Of a DNA stretch of 64,000 nt, positions 8,071 through 17,991 are shown one piece after another. A model generated the notes under the pieces. That model was not told the origin of the DNA. It searched no databases and saw only the letters and a program-made list of their open reading frames with translations. Both the position numbers and the translations under genes were made by a program. The first letter of the stretch is position 1, and every line of letters begins with the position of its first letter. Source of the stretch: Segetibacter sp. (lineage in GTDB: Bacteria > Bacteroidota > Bacteroidia > Chitinophagales > Chitinophagaceae). The stretch covers positions 1 through 64,000 of the forward strand of contig JAQBNO010000137.1 in NCBI GenBank assembly GCA_028288485.1. The letters run 5' to 3'.

Positions 8071-8709
8071 TCAAGGAGCTAATCTTCCTGTTCTCCACTC
8101 TCCATTTTGCCTGAGATACTGTATCCTGTCGTGCAGGCGACTACTTCTGCCTTGCCAGAATTCTAATTTTACAGGCTTTACAATATATCCGCCCCAATGC
8201 GGCGGACGCGGAATATTTTCGCCAAATTGCGCTTTATATTTTTGAACGCTTTCCTCGATGATATCGCGGCTGGCGATTACTGTGCTTTGCGGAGATGCCC
8301 AAGCCCCAATCCTGCTTCCCGCAGGCCGGGATTGGAAATACGCATCACTGTCTAATTCTGATACCTTCTCTACAGTTCCTTCTATTCTAACCTGGCGCTC
8401 CAGTTCTTTCCAGTAAAAGGTTAAGGCAGCGCGGGGGTTTTTAGCAAGTTCGGTTCCTTTATGGCTCAGGTAATTGGTGAAAAATATAAAGCCTTCGTTG
8501 GTAAACCCCTTTAATAAAACAACCCTCGCAGAAGGAATTCCATCGGGTGTTGCAGTGGATAAAGTCATCGCATTTACTTCATCAATCTTGCTGTCGATTG
8601 CTTCAGTCCACCAGGTAGAAAATTGTTCTATAGGGTTAGCTTGTACGTCTTCTTCAAGCAACGATTTTAACATATAGTCCTTTCTTATACCCGAAATGTG
8701 CTCGTTCAT
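8071..8709 (-). CDS. pdxH: Pyridoxamine 5'-phosphate oxidase
   Basis: A 212-aa, full-length PdxH. It oxidises pyridoxamine or pyridoxine 5'-phosphate to pyridoxal 5'-phosphate using FMN, the last step of vitamin B6 synthesis and salvage in the cytosol. Family stretches include PSARVVLLKG, FFTNYLSHKG, ALTFYWKELERQVRIEG, FQSRPAGSRIGAW, PPHWGGY and the C-terminal FWQGRSSRLHDR plus WRTGRLAP. The ATG at 8709 gives the usual N-terminus. It stands alone on the minus strand. Confidence 0.97.
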   Translation of the reverse strand: MNEHISGIRKDYMLKSLLEEDVQANPIEQFSTWWTEAIDSKIDEVNAMTLSTATPDGIPSARVVLLKGFTNEGFIFFTNYLSHKGTELAKNPRAALTFYWKELERQVRIEGTVEKVSELDSDAYFQSRPAGSRIGAWASPQSTVIASRDIIEESVQKYKAQFGENIPRPPHWGGYIVKPVKLEFWQGRSSRLHDRIQYLRQNGEWRTGRLAP

Positions 8710-8821
8710 TGTTATGCTTTTAATGGTGCAAATGTTATAACCAACAAGTTATATACAAGGAGGAAAAAGCCGAAAAGAATGGTTGCCATTGAACGAAATG
8801 TGCCCCTTTGTGCTTTGCCTG

Positions 8822-8849
8822 ACCCTTCGACAATGCTGGGGGTAAAAAC
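8822..8849 (-). repeat. Short dispersed repeat, CCCTTCG type
   Basis: CCCTTCGACAATGCTGGG followed by GGTAAAAAC resembles the repeats at 16601-16626 and 33498-33543 (CCCTTCGGCAGGCTC..GGGTAAAAAC). Confidence 0.4.
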
Positions 8850-8943
8850 TGCTATGCTGACTTCCATTAGAATTCAAAGGTTGAAATGTTACGATGTATC
8901 GGAAGCAACAGGTTTAACAGGATGAAAACCTGTATCGAAAACA

Positions 8944-8969
8944 TAAAAAAAGCGGTCTTAAGACCGCTT
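8944..8969 (-). terminator. Intrinsic terminator of pyrH
   Basis: Self-complementary AAGCGGTCTTAAGACCGCTT at 8950-8969, 15 bases beyond the pyrH stop, with an A-run on the plus strand giving a U-tract in the minus transcript. Confidence 0.85.
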
Positions 8970-8983
8970 AACATTTTCTACGT

Positions 8984-9694
8984 TTAACTCACATACGTTC
9001 CAACATTCATACCTTCCACCACTTGCAGCAAAGTGCCCGGCGTATTCATATCGAAGACGATAATGGGAAGGCTGTTCTCCTGGCACAAGGTAAAGGCGGT
9101 CATATCCATTACTTTCAGGTTGTTATTGATAACCTCCTGGAAAGAAATTTTTTCGTACCGGATAGCTGTCGGATCTTTCTCTGGATCTGCAGTATAAATT
9201 CCATCGACACGGGTACCTTTCAAAATTACGTCGGCTTTAATTTCAATTGCCCTTAGCGAGCCGGCAGTGTCGGTGGTGAAATAGGGGTTGCCCGTTCCTG
9301 CACCGAAAATAACCACACGGCCTTTTTCAAGATGGCGTATGGCGCGGCGCCGAATGTAAGGTTCAGCTATCTGTTCCATTTTTATCGCACTCTGTAACCT
9401 GGTAAACACACCTACTTTTTCGAGCCCCGCCTGTAGTGCCATACCATTAATTACAGTGGCAAGCATTCCCATATAATCACCCTGTGCCCGTTCAATACCT
9501 GTCTCAGCCTCGTTCATTCCACGGTAAATATTGCCGCCGCCAATCACAATGGCTACCTGCACTCCTAATTCGATCACTTGTTTTATGTCCTGCGCATATT
9601 GAGAGATCACCTCTGAATCAAGTCCGTAGCTCTTGTCACCCATCAGCGACTCACCACTCAACTTAAGAAGAATTCGTTTGTACTTAGGTAGCAT
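8984..9694 (-). CDS. pyrH: UMP kinase
   Basis: A 236-aa amino-acid-kinase-fold enzyme that phosphorylates UMP to UDP in pyrimidine nucleotide synthesis. Visible motifs are KLSGES (residues 11-16), GGGNIYRG (52-59), the UMP-binding [16 protein letters not shown] and [12 protein letters not shown]. Length is normal for bacterial PyrH. In many bacteria it lies next to tsf; here tsf is 35 kb away and pyrH is a single gene with its own terminator. Confidence 0.98.
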   Translation of the reverse strand: MLPKYKRILLKLSGESLMGDKSYGLDSEVISQYAQDIKQVIELGVQVAIVIGGGNIYRGMNEAETGIERAQGDYMGMLATVINGMALQAGLEKVGVFTRLQSAIKMEQIAEPYIRRRAIRHLEKGRVVIFGAGTGNPYFTTDTAGSLRAIEIKADVILKGTRVDGIYTADPEKDPTAIRYEKISFQEVINNNLKVMDMTAFTLCQENSLPIIVFDMNTPGTLLQVVEGMNVGTYVS

Positions 9695-9820
9695 GTATAA
9701 TTATATATTTGGAGTGCAAAGAAAACAAAAAGTAACGGTTGAAAAACATCGATCTTCAACACCAGTTCTGAAGAAGGGTATAAATGCCTTTTGGTTGCAA
9801 GCTAAATAACCTTCATGAAA

Positions 9821-9838
9821 CATCGTTGCGTCGCATTC
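9821..9838 (-). repeat. Dispersed intergenic repeat, copy 4 (partial)
   Basis: Core only, CATCGTTGCGTCGCATTC, reverse of the GCGACGCAACGATG form. Confidence 0.6.
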
Positions 9839-9889
9839 CGTTCGTCTATTGTTTCGCTATTCGGCTTTGCCCATGCTACATCTGGTCGT

Positions 9890-10621
9890 TTAAAAATTGA
9901 AGTAAGTATTTATAATAACTCCATTGTTGTATTGAAAAACATTTTTACCCTCAATTTCCCTTCCAAGCTGAACTGTTTGATTTAAGAAACCACCTTCTAC
10001 TCTAAAATTTTTGTTTGCCTTATACCCCATCAATGCGCTAACCCTGTTTTGGTCAAACACGTTTTCACCCACATTCTTTCCAAAACCAATAAAGATTTCA
10101 TCATAGAAAGCCGCATACCACTTAGCACTTAAAGGAATATCGAGTCTTGGCATATACCGAAGGCGGTTGAGGAAAACATAAGAGGGCCTGTCTGTATCCA
10201 TAGAAGCAAAACGTCCAAGCCAGCGTTGCTCCAGGCGGAGCCGGTGCATTAAAGCCGACTTTCCCACATTGGCTGTTACAACCAGCTGTTCGTATACCCG
10301 GTGCTCCGGAAATCTTCTAGGTACCGATGAAAGTGTATAAGTGCCGTAAGGAAAGGTTTCAATCCAGGCATAACCGGCGTGTAAAGTTACCTGTGGATGA
10401 ATTTTGTAGTTTACCCCTACACGTAAGAGGCTTTGCTGCCAGTTTTTAACAAGATCATCGCGGCGCCATTGGTATTCGCCGTGGAGGCTTACTTTTTTAC
10501 TTACGGCCGGAGTGATCGTGGTACTAAACCACCCTATCGTATTGTGTTCGCTGATCCGGCTCTGGGCAAGTGAAAAATGTGTGACTAATGTGGCGGTAAT
10601 AAAACCGAAAATTTTCCTCAT
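9890..10621 (-). CDS. DUF2490 domain-containing outer-membrane protein
   Basis: A 243-aa protein with a signal peptide (RKIFGFITATLVTHFSLAQ) and a series of amphipathic beta strands ending in a terminal Phe (IINTYFNF), the layout of an outer-membrane beta barrel. The pattern (EHNTIGWFSTTITPAVSKKVSLHGEYQWRR in two parts, GVNYKI, LRLEQRWLGRF, LRYMPRLDIPL) is that of DUF2490. Function is unknown; these barrels are common in Bacteroidota. Confidence 0.88.
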   Translation of the reverse strand: MRKIFGFITATLVTHFSLAQSRISEHNTIGWFSTTITPAVSKKVSLHGEYQWRRDDLVKNWQQSLLRVGVNYKIHPQVTLHAGYAWIETFPYGTYTLSSVPRRFPEHRVYEQLVVTANVGKSALMHRLRLEQRWLGRFASMDTDRPSYVFLNRLRYMPRLDIPLSAKWYAAFYDEIFIGFGKNVGENVFDQNRVSALMGYKANKNFRVEGGFLNQTVQLGREIEGKNVFQYNNGVIINTYFNF

Positions 10622-10774
10622 GGTATTTTTTAAAGCCGCAAAGTTAAATGCCGGTCACTGCTTTTACCGAATACATCATGGGAATTTTATTTTCTCGGCG
10701 TTTACTCTTCAATAATAACCATCAGGCCCTTTGGAATGTTCCCCGAGACTGAATAAGGAAACGCTTTAAGCAAA

Positions 10775-11737
10775 CTATTCCTTCACTGCTAAAACGTCCC
10801 CCTCCTGCTTTCCATTCTCTCCTTCCGTATCATGTGCTTTTATTTCTACCATTTTATACTTGATCGCATAATGGGCGGCTTTTATCGGGTCGTTCACAAA
10901 CGACGCGTATACCTTCGTGAAGCAGGCACCATAATAGAGAATGAATGAAGTATAAAATACAAACAACAGTAACAGCACAATAGAACTCGATGCGCCGAAA
11001 ATGTTGGTCAGGTTTCCAAAAGAAAGCATATAACGAATAATAATTTTACCAATTGTAAAAAGAAGCCCGGTAAAAAATCCGCCTGTAAGCACAACTCTCC
11101 ATGAGGCCCGGGCGTCGGGTAATACTTTAAATAATATGGCAAACCAGGTTGTAACTATAACAAGAGAAATAGACTGATCAAAAAGAATGTTTAAAAAGTT
11201 GGCCGCGTGAGAATTTATTTCGCCTGAGTACTGGTGTAGAAAAGTTTCCAATCCCTCGCCCAGCATCGCTCCTAAGAACAAAATGCCAGCCAGCAATATT
11301 ATTATCATTGAAATGCCGCGGCTGGCTAACTGTAATTTGAATGCATGCTGGGGGGTTGCCTTTACATTCCAAAGCTGGTTGATTGAATCCTTAATAACTT
11401 TAAAGAGCGTAGTGGCCACAAACATCAAAAATATAAATCCCCCAATTGCTAAAACCCAATTGTCAGCAAGAGATGTAAACCCTAAAAAAGTAGATCGTAC
11501 CTGTATCGCACTTTGCCTTCCCAAAAGTTCGGAAAGATGTCCAAAAACTTTGTCGCTTAAATTATTAATACTAAAAAGAAAGCCTATTACCTGCACAAGA
11601 ATTATCATAATAGGCGGTAAAGCAAACGTGGTAAAGAAAGCAGTCGCGCCGGCCAGCCGTAAAGGCTCGTTTCTTTTAAATTCGCTAAAAGAAACTCCGA
11701 TTATTTTGCCCAGGTCTTTAGCTGTAAGCCACTTCAT
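10775..11737 (-). CDS. YihY/BrkB-family inner-membrane protein
   Basis: A 320-aa polytopic membrane protein with about six helices. The family features LAGATAFFTTFALPPIMI near the N-terminus and SSIVLLLLFVFYTSFILYYGA plus CFTKVYA near the C-terminus are visible. YihY/BrkB proteins were once called ribonuclease BN by mistake; their true role is unknown, possibly transport. The hydrophilic C-terminal tail ends in EGENGKQEGDVLAVKE. Single gene on the minus strand. Confidence 0.9.
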   Translation of the reverse strand: MKWLTAKDLGKIIGVSFSEFKRNEPLRLAGATAFFTTFALPPIMIILVQVIGFLFSINNLSDKVFGHLSELLGRQSAIQVRSTFLGFTSLADNWVLAIGGFIFLMFVATTLFKVIKDSINQLWNVKATPQHAFKLQLASRGISMIIILLAGILFLGAMLGEGLETFLHQYSGEINSHAANFLNILFDQSISLVIVTTWFAILFKVLPDARASWRVVLTGGFFTGLLFTIGKIIIRYMLSFGNLTNIFGASSSIVLLLLFVFYTSFILYYGACFTKVYASFVNDPIKAAHYAIKYKMVEIKAHDTEGENGKQEGDVLAVKE

Positions 11738-11913
11738 TAATTAATTTTATTCGGTAAGAGTGTTATACAAAAAACCTTTGTTACTTGTTCAGTTACTTGC
11801 TTTGGGTAAAAGATGATTGCTGGAAGCAGATCAGGAAGAAAAAATAAATTAAGACATACCTGTGCCGTTCAGGATGAATTAATAATACCGCTGGCAGGCT
11901 GTGTATATAAAAG

Positions 11914-11945
11914 AAGCAGGTAACTTTTTAAAGAGTTACCTGCTT
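11914..11945 (-). terminator. Hairpin terminator after the 91-aa gene
   Basis: Perfect 11-bp stem AAGCAGGTAAC / GTTACCTGCTT with a ten-base loop, 26 bases beyond the stop of the minus-strand gene. The U-tract is weak. Confidence 0.65.
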
Positions 11946-11971
11946 AAGATCTTAATCGAATATTTTTGGGC

Positions 11972-12247
11972 TTATTTAACAGCCTCGGCCTTCTTCTTGG
12001 TTACCGATAAACGGGTAAACTCGCTTCCGTTAAACATTTTGGCACTATTTATATCTTTAGATTTATGCCAATTCTCAAGGTTTGTTTCTGTAACCAATCT
12101 CCAGAAGTTCTTTGACTTTAGTTCATCATAGTCATTTAATCTTACAAACAGGCCGATGATTGAGTTACGTTTTTTAAATTCAACTTTAACTGTTGGGTTA
12201 TTCAATTGTTCGGTTTCAACAAATTTAGCTATCTGCTCTGGCAACAT
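11972..12247 (-). CDS. Conserved hypothetical protein, 91 aa
   Basis: A small soluble, basic protein beginning MLPEQIAKFVETEQLNN with a later NFWRLVTETNLENWHKSK stretch. It looks structured and ends in a Lys/Ala-rich tail (VTKKKAEAVK). I do not recognise a domain. The gene is followed by a perfect hairpin at 11914, which supports a real transcript. An opposite-strand frame (11901-12131) is a shadow. Confidence 0.7.
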   Translation of the reverse strand: MLPEQIAKFVETEQLNNPTVKVEFKKRNSIIGLFVRLNDYDELKSKNFWRLVTETNLENWHKSKDINSAKMFNGSEFTRLSVTKKKAEAVK

Positions 12248-12421
12248 ATTAATTTATTTATATAAGAGATGTCGGTAAAGCTAACAAATTTGTGTTCATA
12301 AAAAAATAATAATTTAGGCTATGTGAACATATTAACGTATTAGTATTCCAAAATAACCTGCCATTAAAAGAAGAATTCCGGCATTTCTACTGCAAACAAC
12401 ATTGGTAACCAATTTTTTCCG

Positions 12422-12646
12422 TTAATTCAACTGCATATTTGAAGATTTTATGATAGAACTCAAAAGGAACTCTTTTATTGGTCCTCCTTTATGTTTTGGA
12501 ATTCTTATAGTAAATCTTTTCAAATCGTTAGCCAGATCCTCAACTTTTCCCTGCATCATTTCAACCTCTATATTAAAAAGTGAAATAAGTTCTTTTGCCA
12601 GCTCCGGCGATATTTCCATCGTCAACAATCCATATTCTGTTTTCAT
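12422..12646 (-). CDS. Hypothetical protein, 74 aa
   Basis: The product begins MKTEYGLLTMEISPELAKE and is predicted helical up to about residue 45, then basic (RFTIRIPKHKGGP). Composition is protein-like and better than the opposite-strand frame at 12450-12668. No family recognised and no terminator or promoter evident, so the call is tentative. Confidence 0.48.
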   Translation of the reverse strand: MKTEYGLLTMEISPELAKELISLFNIEVEMMQGKVEDLANDLKRFTIRIPKHKGGPIKEFLLSSIIKSSNMQLN

Positions 12647-13040
12647 AAGTTGCTTTTGGTATACCTAATCAAAAAAAATACCGTTAATTCTATAAACAAC
12701 ATGAAAATTTGCCTGCTTCCAAATCCGGATAAAAAGACTGTTTTTAACAAAACCAGCTTTCACCTGAGTAAATTTCACCCTTAGTTATATGAAGATCATG
12801 CGGTAAAGTATTTGCAGCAAGGGTAATTAGCAAAAAGTGGAACACTTAATGTTAAATTATAATCTACACTTAATTCAAATAATGTAAAGACTGTACACCC
12901 TAAATTTGTAATAATAATGTTGCACGCTCATTTACGACCTGCCGGTTGAAGTGTGCGACGCAACGATGTTGCAAGAAGCGATAAAGGTGGCTACATAGAA
13001 AAACTTTCGCTATTTATCGCATTCGAAAAAAGTACCAATA
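12647..13040. other. Intergenic region upstream of icmF
   Basis: About 390 bases with one repeat copy (12951-12968). No cobalamin riboswitch-like box or other gene recognised. Confidence 0.5.
12951..12968 (+). repeat. Dispersed intergenic repeat, copy 5 (partial)
   Basis: Core GTGTGCGACGCAACGATG; the left GTACAAG is degenerate. Confidence 0.65.
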
Positions 13041-16000
13041 ATGCCTTACTCACCCCACAATAAAGTTAGAATTGTTACTGCAGCTTCCTTATTTGATGGC
13101 CACGATGCTGCCATAAATATTATGCGACGGATACTGCAATCAAAGGGCGCAGAAATCATTCATCTTGGTCATAACCGAAGTGTTGCAGAAATCGTGGAAT
13201 GTGCAATTGAAGAAGATGCGCAGGGGATAGCGATCACAAGCTACCAGGGCGGCCATGTAGAATTCTTCAAATACATAAAAGACCTGTTGGAAGAAAATGG
13301 GTGCGGACACATAAAAATATATGGGGGAGGCGGAGGTACTATTCTGCCCGCAGAAATCAGGGAACTGCAGAATTATGGCATTACCCGCATTTATAGCCCC
13401 GATGACGGACGCCTGATGGGGCTCGAAGGAATGATTGAAGATGTTGTAAAAGGCTGTGATTTTCCTGTTAACGGCAATCTTAAAATTTCAGGTAAGCTGA
13501 AACTTAAAGAGGTAAAAGATATACGATTTATTGCACGTGCTATAAGTCATGCAGAAAACGGGCAGGAGTTTGATAAACTTTTGGCACCGGTAGCGGCAAA
13601 TAAAGGAGATACGGGTAAAAAGCTTTCCCCGGTTTTAGGAATTACCGGAACCGGCGGCGCAGGAAAATCTTCCGTTACTGACGAAATTGTGCGTCGCTTT
13701 TTACATACCTATACTTCTAAAACAGTCGCAGTAATTTCTGTTGATCCGTCGAAAAAGAAGACCGGCGGCGCTTTACTGGGGGATAGAATTCGAATGAACT
13801 CTATCCATAGCGGACGGGCGTATATGCGCAGCCTGGCTACCCGTGAAAATGATAAAGCCCTAAGTAACCATGTACAGGAGGCAATTGATATTGTAAGCAG
13901 TGCAGGATTTGACTTTATCATCCTCGAAAGTGCAGGGGTTGGACAAAGCGATGCGAGCATTTTAGATTATTGCGATGTTAGTATGTACGTAATGACACCT
14001 GAATATGGGGCAGCATCACAATTGGAAAAAATAAACATGCTGGACTATGCAGACGTGGTATGTATTAATAAATTTGATAAGGCCGGTGCTTTAGACGCAT
14101 TAATGGAAGTACGGAAACAATACAAACGCAATCACTCACTATGGACTGTTGAAGATGAAGAATTGCCAATTGTAGGAACGACTGCTTCAAAGTTTAATGA
14201 TGAAGGTGTAAACAAGCTTTTCGTTGAAATAATAAAAGCAATTGAAGTAAAAACAAAGACGTGTTTCGGCGAAAGAAGTATTGGAGAAATTGAAATTAAC
14301 CATTCGGTAAGCGGACTGATTGTACCACCGAAAAGAGTTCGTTACTTGTCGGAAATTGTTGAAAGCAACCGAAAATATGATAGCTGGGTAAATGAACAAT
14401 GTACCATTGCCACCAGGATCTATCAAATCACGGGGGCAATTGAAGTATTGAAAGAAATACGAACCGGGTTAGATACGTCGGCATCTGTTCAGGAACTTGG
14501 AACGGCGAGGAAACAGTATGAAGAAAAGCTTGATAAAGAATGCCATCAACTTATTGAGCAATGGCCGGAGGTAATAAAGAAATACAATCAGGATTTTTTT
14601 GAGTACGAGGTTCGGGATAAGGTGATTAAAAAATCTCTCACAACTATTAGTTTATCAGGAACGCATATACCTAAGGTAGTACTACCAAAATATAAAGATT
14701 GGGGCGATCTGCTCCGTTGGCGGCTACAGGAAAACATTCCAGGAGAGTTTCCTTATACTGCCGGCGTATTTGAATTGAAACGGGAAGGCGAAGATCCAAC
14801 GAGGATGTTTGCAGGCGAAGGTGGCCCGGAGCGTACAAACAAGCGGTTCCATTATGTTTCAATAGGACAACCGGCAAAACGGCTTTCGACTGCATTTGAT
14901 AGTGTTACATTGTATGGAGAGGACCCCGCTCTTCGTCCTGATATCTTTGGAAAGATTGGCAACAGCGGCGTAAGTGTGGCAACAGTTGACGATGCGAAAA
15001 AGCTCTACAGCGGCTTCGACCTTTGTGATTCGAGAACATCTGTTAGCATGACGATCAACGGCCCTGCACCAGTCATCCTTGCTTTTTTCATGAATGCCGC
15101 CATCGACCAGCTATGCGAAAAATGGATAGAGGCGAACGGTCAATGGGAACTGGTTAATGAAAAGTTTCAGGAAAAGTATAAAAATTTCTCCCGCCCATTG
15201 TATTACAACCCCGGATCGCCGGAAAGATTGCCCGAAGGAAATAAAGGATTAGGCTTAAAATTACTGGGTTTATCGGGCGACGAAGTATTACCACCCGGGG
15301 TTTACCAGCAGTTAAAAATGGAAGCTCTAAGCCAGGTAAGAGGTACCGTACAAGCAGATATTTTAAAAGAAGACCAGGCGCAGAACACCTGCATTTTCAG
15401 CACCGAATTTGCGCTGACCTTAATGGGTGATGTTCAGCAATATTTTATTGACAATAAAGTTCGAAATTTTTATAGCGTAAGTATTAGCGGTTATCATATT
15501 GCTGAAGCTGGTGCAAACCCAATAACCCAGCTTGCATTTACACTGGCCAATGGCTTTACTTACGTGGAATATTACCTGAGCCGCGGAATGCACATCGATG
15601 ATTTCGCGCCTAATCTATCCTTCTTTTTCAGCAATGGAATGGACGCTGAATATAGCGTGATCGGCCGTGTTGCGCGCAGGATCTGGGCAAAGGCAATGAA
15701 ATATAAATACAATGCAAATGACAGGAGTCAAAAGCTAAAGTATCACATTCAAACAAGCGGGCGAAGCCTTCATGCACAGGAGATCGACTTCAACGATATA
15801 CGCACAACCTTACAGGCGCTCTATGCCATGTACGATAACTGCAATAGCCTTCATACCAACGCATACGATGAAGCAATTACAACACCAACGGAAGAAAGTG
15901 TGCGCCGGGCGATGGCCATCCAGTTAATTATCAACCGCGAACTTGGTACTGCCAAAAATGAAAATCCAAACCAGGGAAGCTTTTTAATTGAAGAACTTAC

Positions 16001-16439
16001 CGACCTTGTAGAAGAAGCGGTACTGGCAGAGTTTGACCGTTTAAACGACCGCGGCGGCGTGCTCGGTGCAATGGAAAGAATGTACCAGCGCAATAAAATC
16101 CAGGAAGAGAGTATGTATTATGAGCATCAGAAGCATACGGGTGAGTTACCATTGATTGGCGTGAATACTTTCCTGAATAAAAAGGGCAGCCCAACCATTT
16201 TACCCGGCGAAGTTATTCGTAGTACAACCGAAGAAAAGCAACAACAGATCCAGAATCTTCACGCCTTTAAAAAACGTAACCAGCCTAAATGTGCTGAAAT
16301 GTTAACACGACTGAAGAAGGCCGCCGTTACTAACCAAAATATGTTTGAAGAACTAATGGAAACTGTAAAGTATTGTTCGCTGGGACAAATTACGAATGCA
16401 TTATACGAGGTTGGCGGGCAGTACAGAAGAAGTATGTAA
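13041..16439 (+). CDS. icmF: Fused isobutyryl-CoA mutase (IcmF)
   Basis: A 1132-aa fusion of three modules. Residues 1-145 form the adenosylcobalamin domain ([13 protein letters not shown], axial ligand H21). Residues 200-420 form a MeaB-like G-protein chaperone with P-loop GTGGAGKSS (K209) and CINKFDKAG as the base-recognition motif. Residues 560-1132 form the CoA-mutase TIM barrel ([41 protein letters not shown]). This order is the hallmark of IcmF, which interconverts isobutyryl-CoA and n-butyryl-CoA, and it differs from methylmalonyl-CoA mutase. The G domain loads or repairs the cofactor. The gene stands alone; no cobalamin gene is nearby. A related branched acyl-CoA could be the real substrate. 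Confidence 0.95.
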   Translation: MPYSPHNKVRIVTAASLFDGHDAAINIMRRILQSKGAEIIHLGHNRSVAEIVECAIEEDAQGIAITSYQGGHVEFFKYIKDLLEENGCGHIKIYGGGGGTILPAEIRELQNYGITRIYSPDDGRLMGLEGMIEDVVKGCDFPVNGNLKISGKLKLKEVKDIRFIARAISHAENGQEFDKLLAPVAANKGDTGKKLSPVLGITGTGGAGKSSVTDEIVRRFLHTYTSKTVAVISVDPSKKKTGGALLGDRIRMNSIHSGRAYMRSLATRENDKALSNHVQEAIDIVSSAGFDFIILESAGVGQSDASILDYCDVSMYVMTPEYGAASQLEKINMLDYADVVCINKFDKAGALDALMEVRKQYKRNHSLWTVEDEELPIVGTTASKFNDEGVNKLFVEIIKAIEVKTKTCFGERSIGEIEINHSVSGLIVPPKRVRYLSEIVESNRKYDSWVNEQCTIATRIYQITGAIEVLKEIRTGLDTSASVQELGTARKQYEEKLDKECHQLIEQWPEVIKKYNQDFFEYEVRDKVIKKSLTTISLSGTHIPKVVLPKYKDWGDLLRWRLQENIPGEFPYTAGVFELKREGEDPTRMFAGEGGPERTNKRFHYVSIGQPAKRLSTAFDSVTLYGEDPALRPDIFGKIGNSGVSVATVDDAKKLYSGFDLCDSRTSVSMTINGPAPVILAFFMNAAIDQLCEKWIEANGQWELVNEKFQEKYKNFSRPLYYNPGSPERLPEGNKGLGLKLLGLSGDEVLPPGVYQQLKMEALSQVRGTVQADILKEDQAQNTCIFSTEFALTLMGDVQQYFIDNKVRNFYSVSISGYHIAEAGANPITQLAFTLANGFTYVEYYLSRGMHIDDFAPNLSFFFSNGMDAEYSVIGRVARRIWAKAMKYKYNANDRSQKLKYHIQTSGRSLHAQEIDFNDIRTTLQALYAMYDNCNSLHTNAYDEAITTPTEESVRRAMAIQLIINRELGTAKNENPNQGSFLIEELTDLVEEAVLAEFDRLNDRGGVLGAMERMYQRNKIQEESMYYEHQKHTGELPLIGVNTFLNKKGSPTILPGEVIRSTTEEKQQQIQNLHAFKKRNQPKCAEMLTRLKKAAVTNQNMFEELMETVKYCSLGQITNALYEVGGQYRRSM

Positions 16440-16769
16440 CAAGTAATGATTGTAAAACGCAGGGCTGCTTAATTACGTTTTCAAAAGATTTTCCAGCACA
16501 AAATCTAAATAAATGTTTTCTTTTATGCTCCAAACAACTGATTTCTTTTGAACATAGTTGCCACGCTCGCTTGTACTGTAACCCATTATTCACCCTGGCA
16601 GTTTTTACCCTGAGCCTGCCGAAGGGCCACACACTTATACCGCACAACCTTATCAACCTTTCAACTGGTTAACCGAAAACCTTATGTTTAACTATTCAGC
16701 CTTCCTTTGGTTTTTTCAATTAAATTGCCACTCTTTCAAAACTTTCGTTAGGCGCAGGCTTCCTATCTG
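16440..16769. other. Intergenic region with composite repeat
   Basis: 330 bases, including the composite repeat 16556-16630. No gene supported. Confidence 0.5.
16556..16630 (-). repeat. Composite dispersed repeat, copy 6 plus CCCTTCG element
   Basis: AGTTGCCACGCTCGCTTGTAC (16556-16576) is the GCGAGCGTGGCAAC flavour of the main repeat. It is joined to TTTTTACCCTGAGCCTGCC and GAAGGG. The whole 75 bases are matched, inverted, at 33511-33590. Confidence 0.75.
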
Positions 16770-17861
16770 ATGAGAAAATTTCTACAACGACTACTATCGA
16801 AGCGTGTAAGCAGAATTGCTGATAAATATTCGTCGCGTCCCGATAAAGATCGCATTCACCGGGCCTTGACAGCGCTTTACAATAAGATCTCTTCGGGCCA
16901 GGAAAAAAAAGGGCTGCTAATTCCCTTCGATAATGCCGATCAAAAATTTATCATTCTGTCTGACCAGCACAAAGGCGCGAGAAACGGTTCAGATGATTTT
17001 GCCTTTTGCGAAAAAAATTACCTTGCTGCTTTAGACTATTATAACCAGGCAAACTACCATTTCATATCACTGGGAGATTCAGAAGAGCTTTGGGAAAACA
17101 GGATACCTGCAGTTGCAAAACACAATGTTGCCGGATTTGAAAAGGAAGCGCTTTTTCTTCAACGAAATGCCTTCACCAAAGTTTTTGGAAATCATGATCT
17201 TGACTGGGATAATAACCCTTTGGCAGGTATTGAACTTCAAAAAATTTACGGGCAAAAAGTGCCTATATATGAAGGTGTGATTTTAAGAACAATTGTTAAT
17301 AGTCGACCGCTCGATATTTTTCTCACTCACGGTCACCAGGGCGACGAATTGAGCGACGGGAACTGGTTCAGTAAATGGTTTGTTGCAAATATCTGGGCTC
17401 CTCTACAGGCATATCTTTCCATCAATCCTAATACACCTGCGTACGAAGATCACTTAAAAACCGACCACAACCGGTTTATGTATGAATGGATAGCGCAGCA
17501 GGAAAACATTGTGCTGGTTACAGGTCATACGCATCAACCGGTGTTTCAATCAATGACACAAATGGAAGGATTATACAGGAAGCTGGCAGTAGCCAAAGAA
17601 GCAAAAAACGAAACAAATGCACAACTGATAGAGCTGGAAATTCAAAAGAAAAAACTGAAAGGACAAACACTTCCCGACTTTACCGGTTACAAACCGACTT
17701 ACTTTAACAGCGGTTGTTGTTGTTTCAACGATGGCGACATTACAGGAATTGAAATAGCATCGACAAATATCAGGCTCGTAAAATGGGAATACGGAAACGA
17801 CAAAAAAGGCTTGCCCGGCCGAGTATTGCTCGACGAAGCGTCTTTAGTAAGTCTTATATAA
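16770..17861 (+). CDS. Calcineurin-like metallophosphoesterase
   Basis: A 363-aa cytosolic protein with the full set of metallophosphoesterase motifs: SDQHKG (D65, H67), LGDSEE, FGNHDLDW, THGHQGDE and VTGHTHQPVF, which bind a dinuclear metal centre. The N-terminus (residues 1-50) is a basic helical extension, and a Lys/Gln-rich helix interrupts the domain near residues 270-300 (AKEAKNETNAQLIELEIQKK in part). Substrate unknown. The stop is 131 bases from the stop of a convergent gene. Confidence 0.9.
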   Translation: MRKFLQRLLSKRVSRIADKYSSRPDKDRIHRALTALYNKISSGQEKKGLLIPFDNADQKFIILSDQHKGARNGSDDFAFCEKNYLAALDYYNQANYHFISLGDSEELWENRIPAVAKHNVAGFEKEALFLQRNAFTKVFGNHDLDWDNNPLAGIELQKIYGQKVPIYEGVILRTIVNSRPLDIFLTHGHQGDELSDGNWFSKWFVANIWAPLQAYLSINPNTPAYEDHLKTDHNRFMYEWIAQQENIVLVTGHTHQPVFQSMTQMEGLYRKLAVAKEAKNETNAQLIELEIQKKKLKGQTLPDFTGYKPTYFNSGCCCFNDGDITGIEIASTNIRLVKWEYGNDKKGLPGRVLLDEASLVSLI

Positions 17862-17991
17862 TTGTCAGAAATTTATAATTATGCCGGGAAGCAGTTATGG
17901 CAACAGCCATACATACAAACTCCGACATGCCTAAAGCTAAATCTGAAACAAATATCCACTGTCAACCTTTTAGGGCCCTGCAACTTTCGGG

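Noticed and set aside
8698-8925. 75-codon plus-strand ORF upstream of pdxH
   Set aside because: Overlaps the pdxH start on the opposite strand and a short dispersed repeat; composition not protein-like.
12450-12668. 72-codon plus-strand ORF
   Set aside because: Antisense to the more plausible 74-aa minus-strand ORF.
12647-13040. Cobalamin riboswitch upstream of icmF
   Set aside because: No B12-box-like sequence seen.
16373-16672. ORFs on both strands after icmF
   Set aside because: They run through the end of icmF and the composite repeat; content is repeat-derived.
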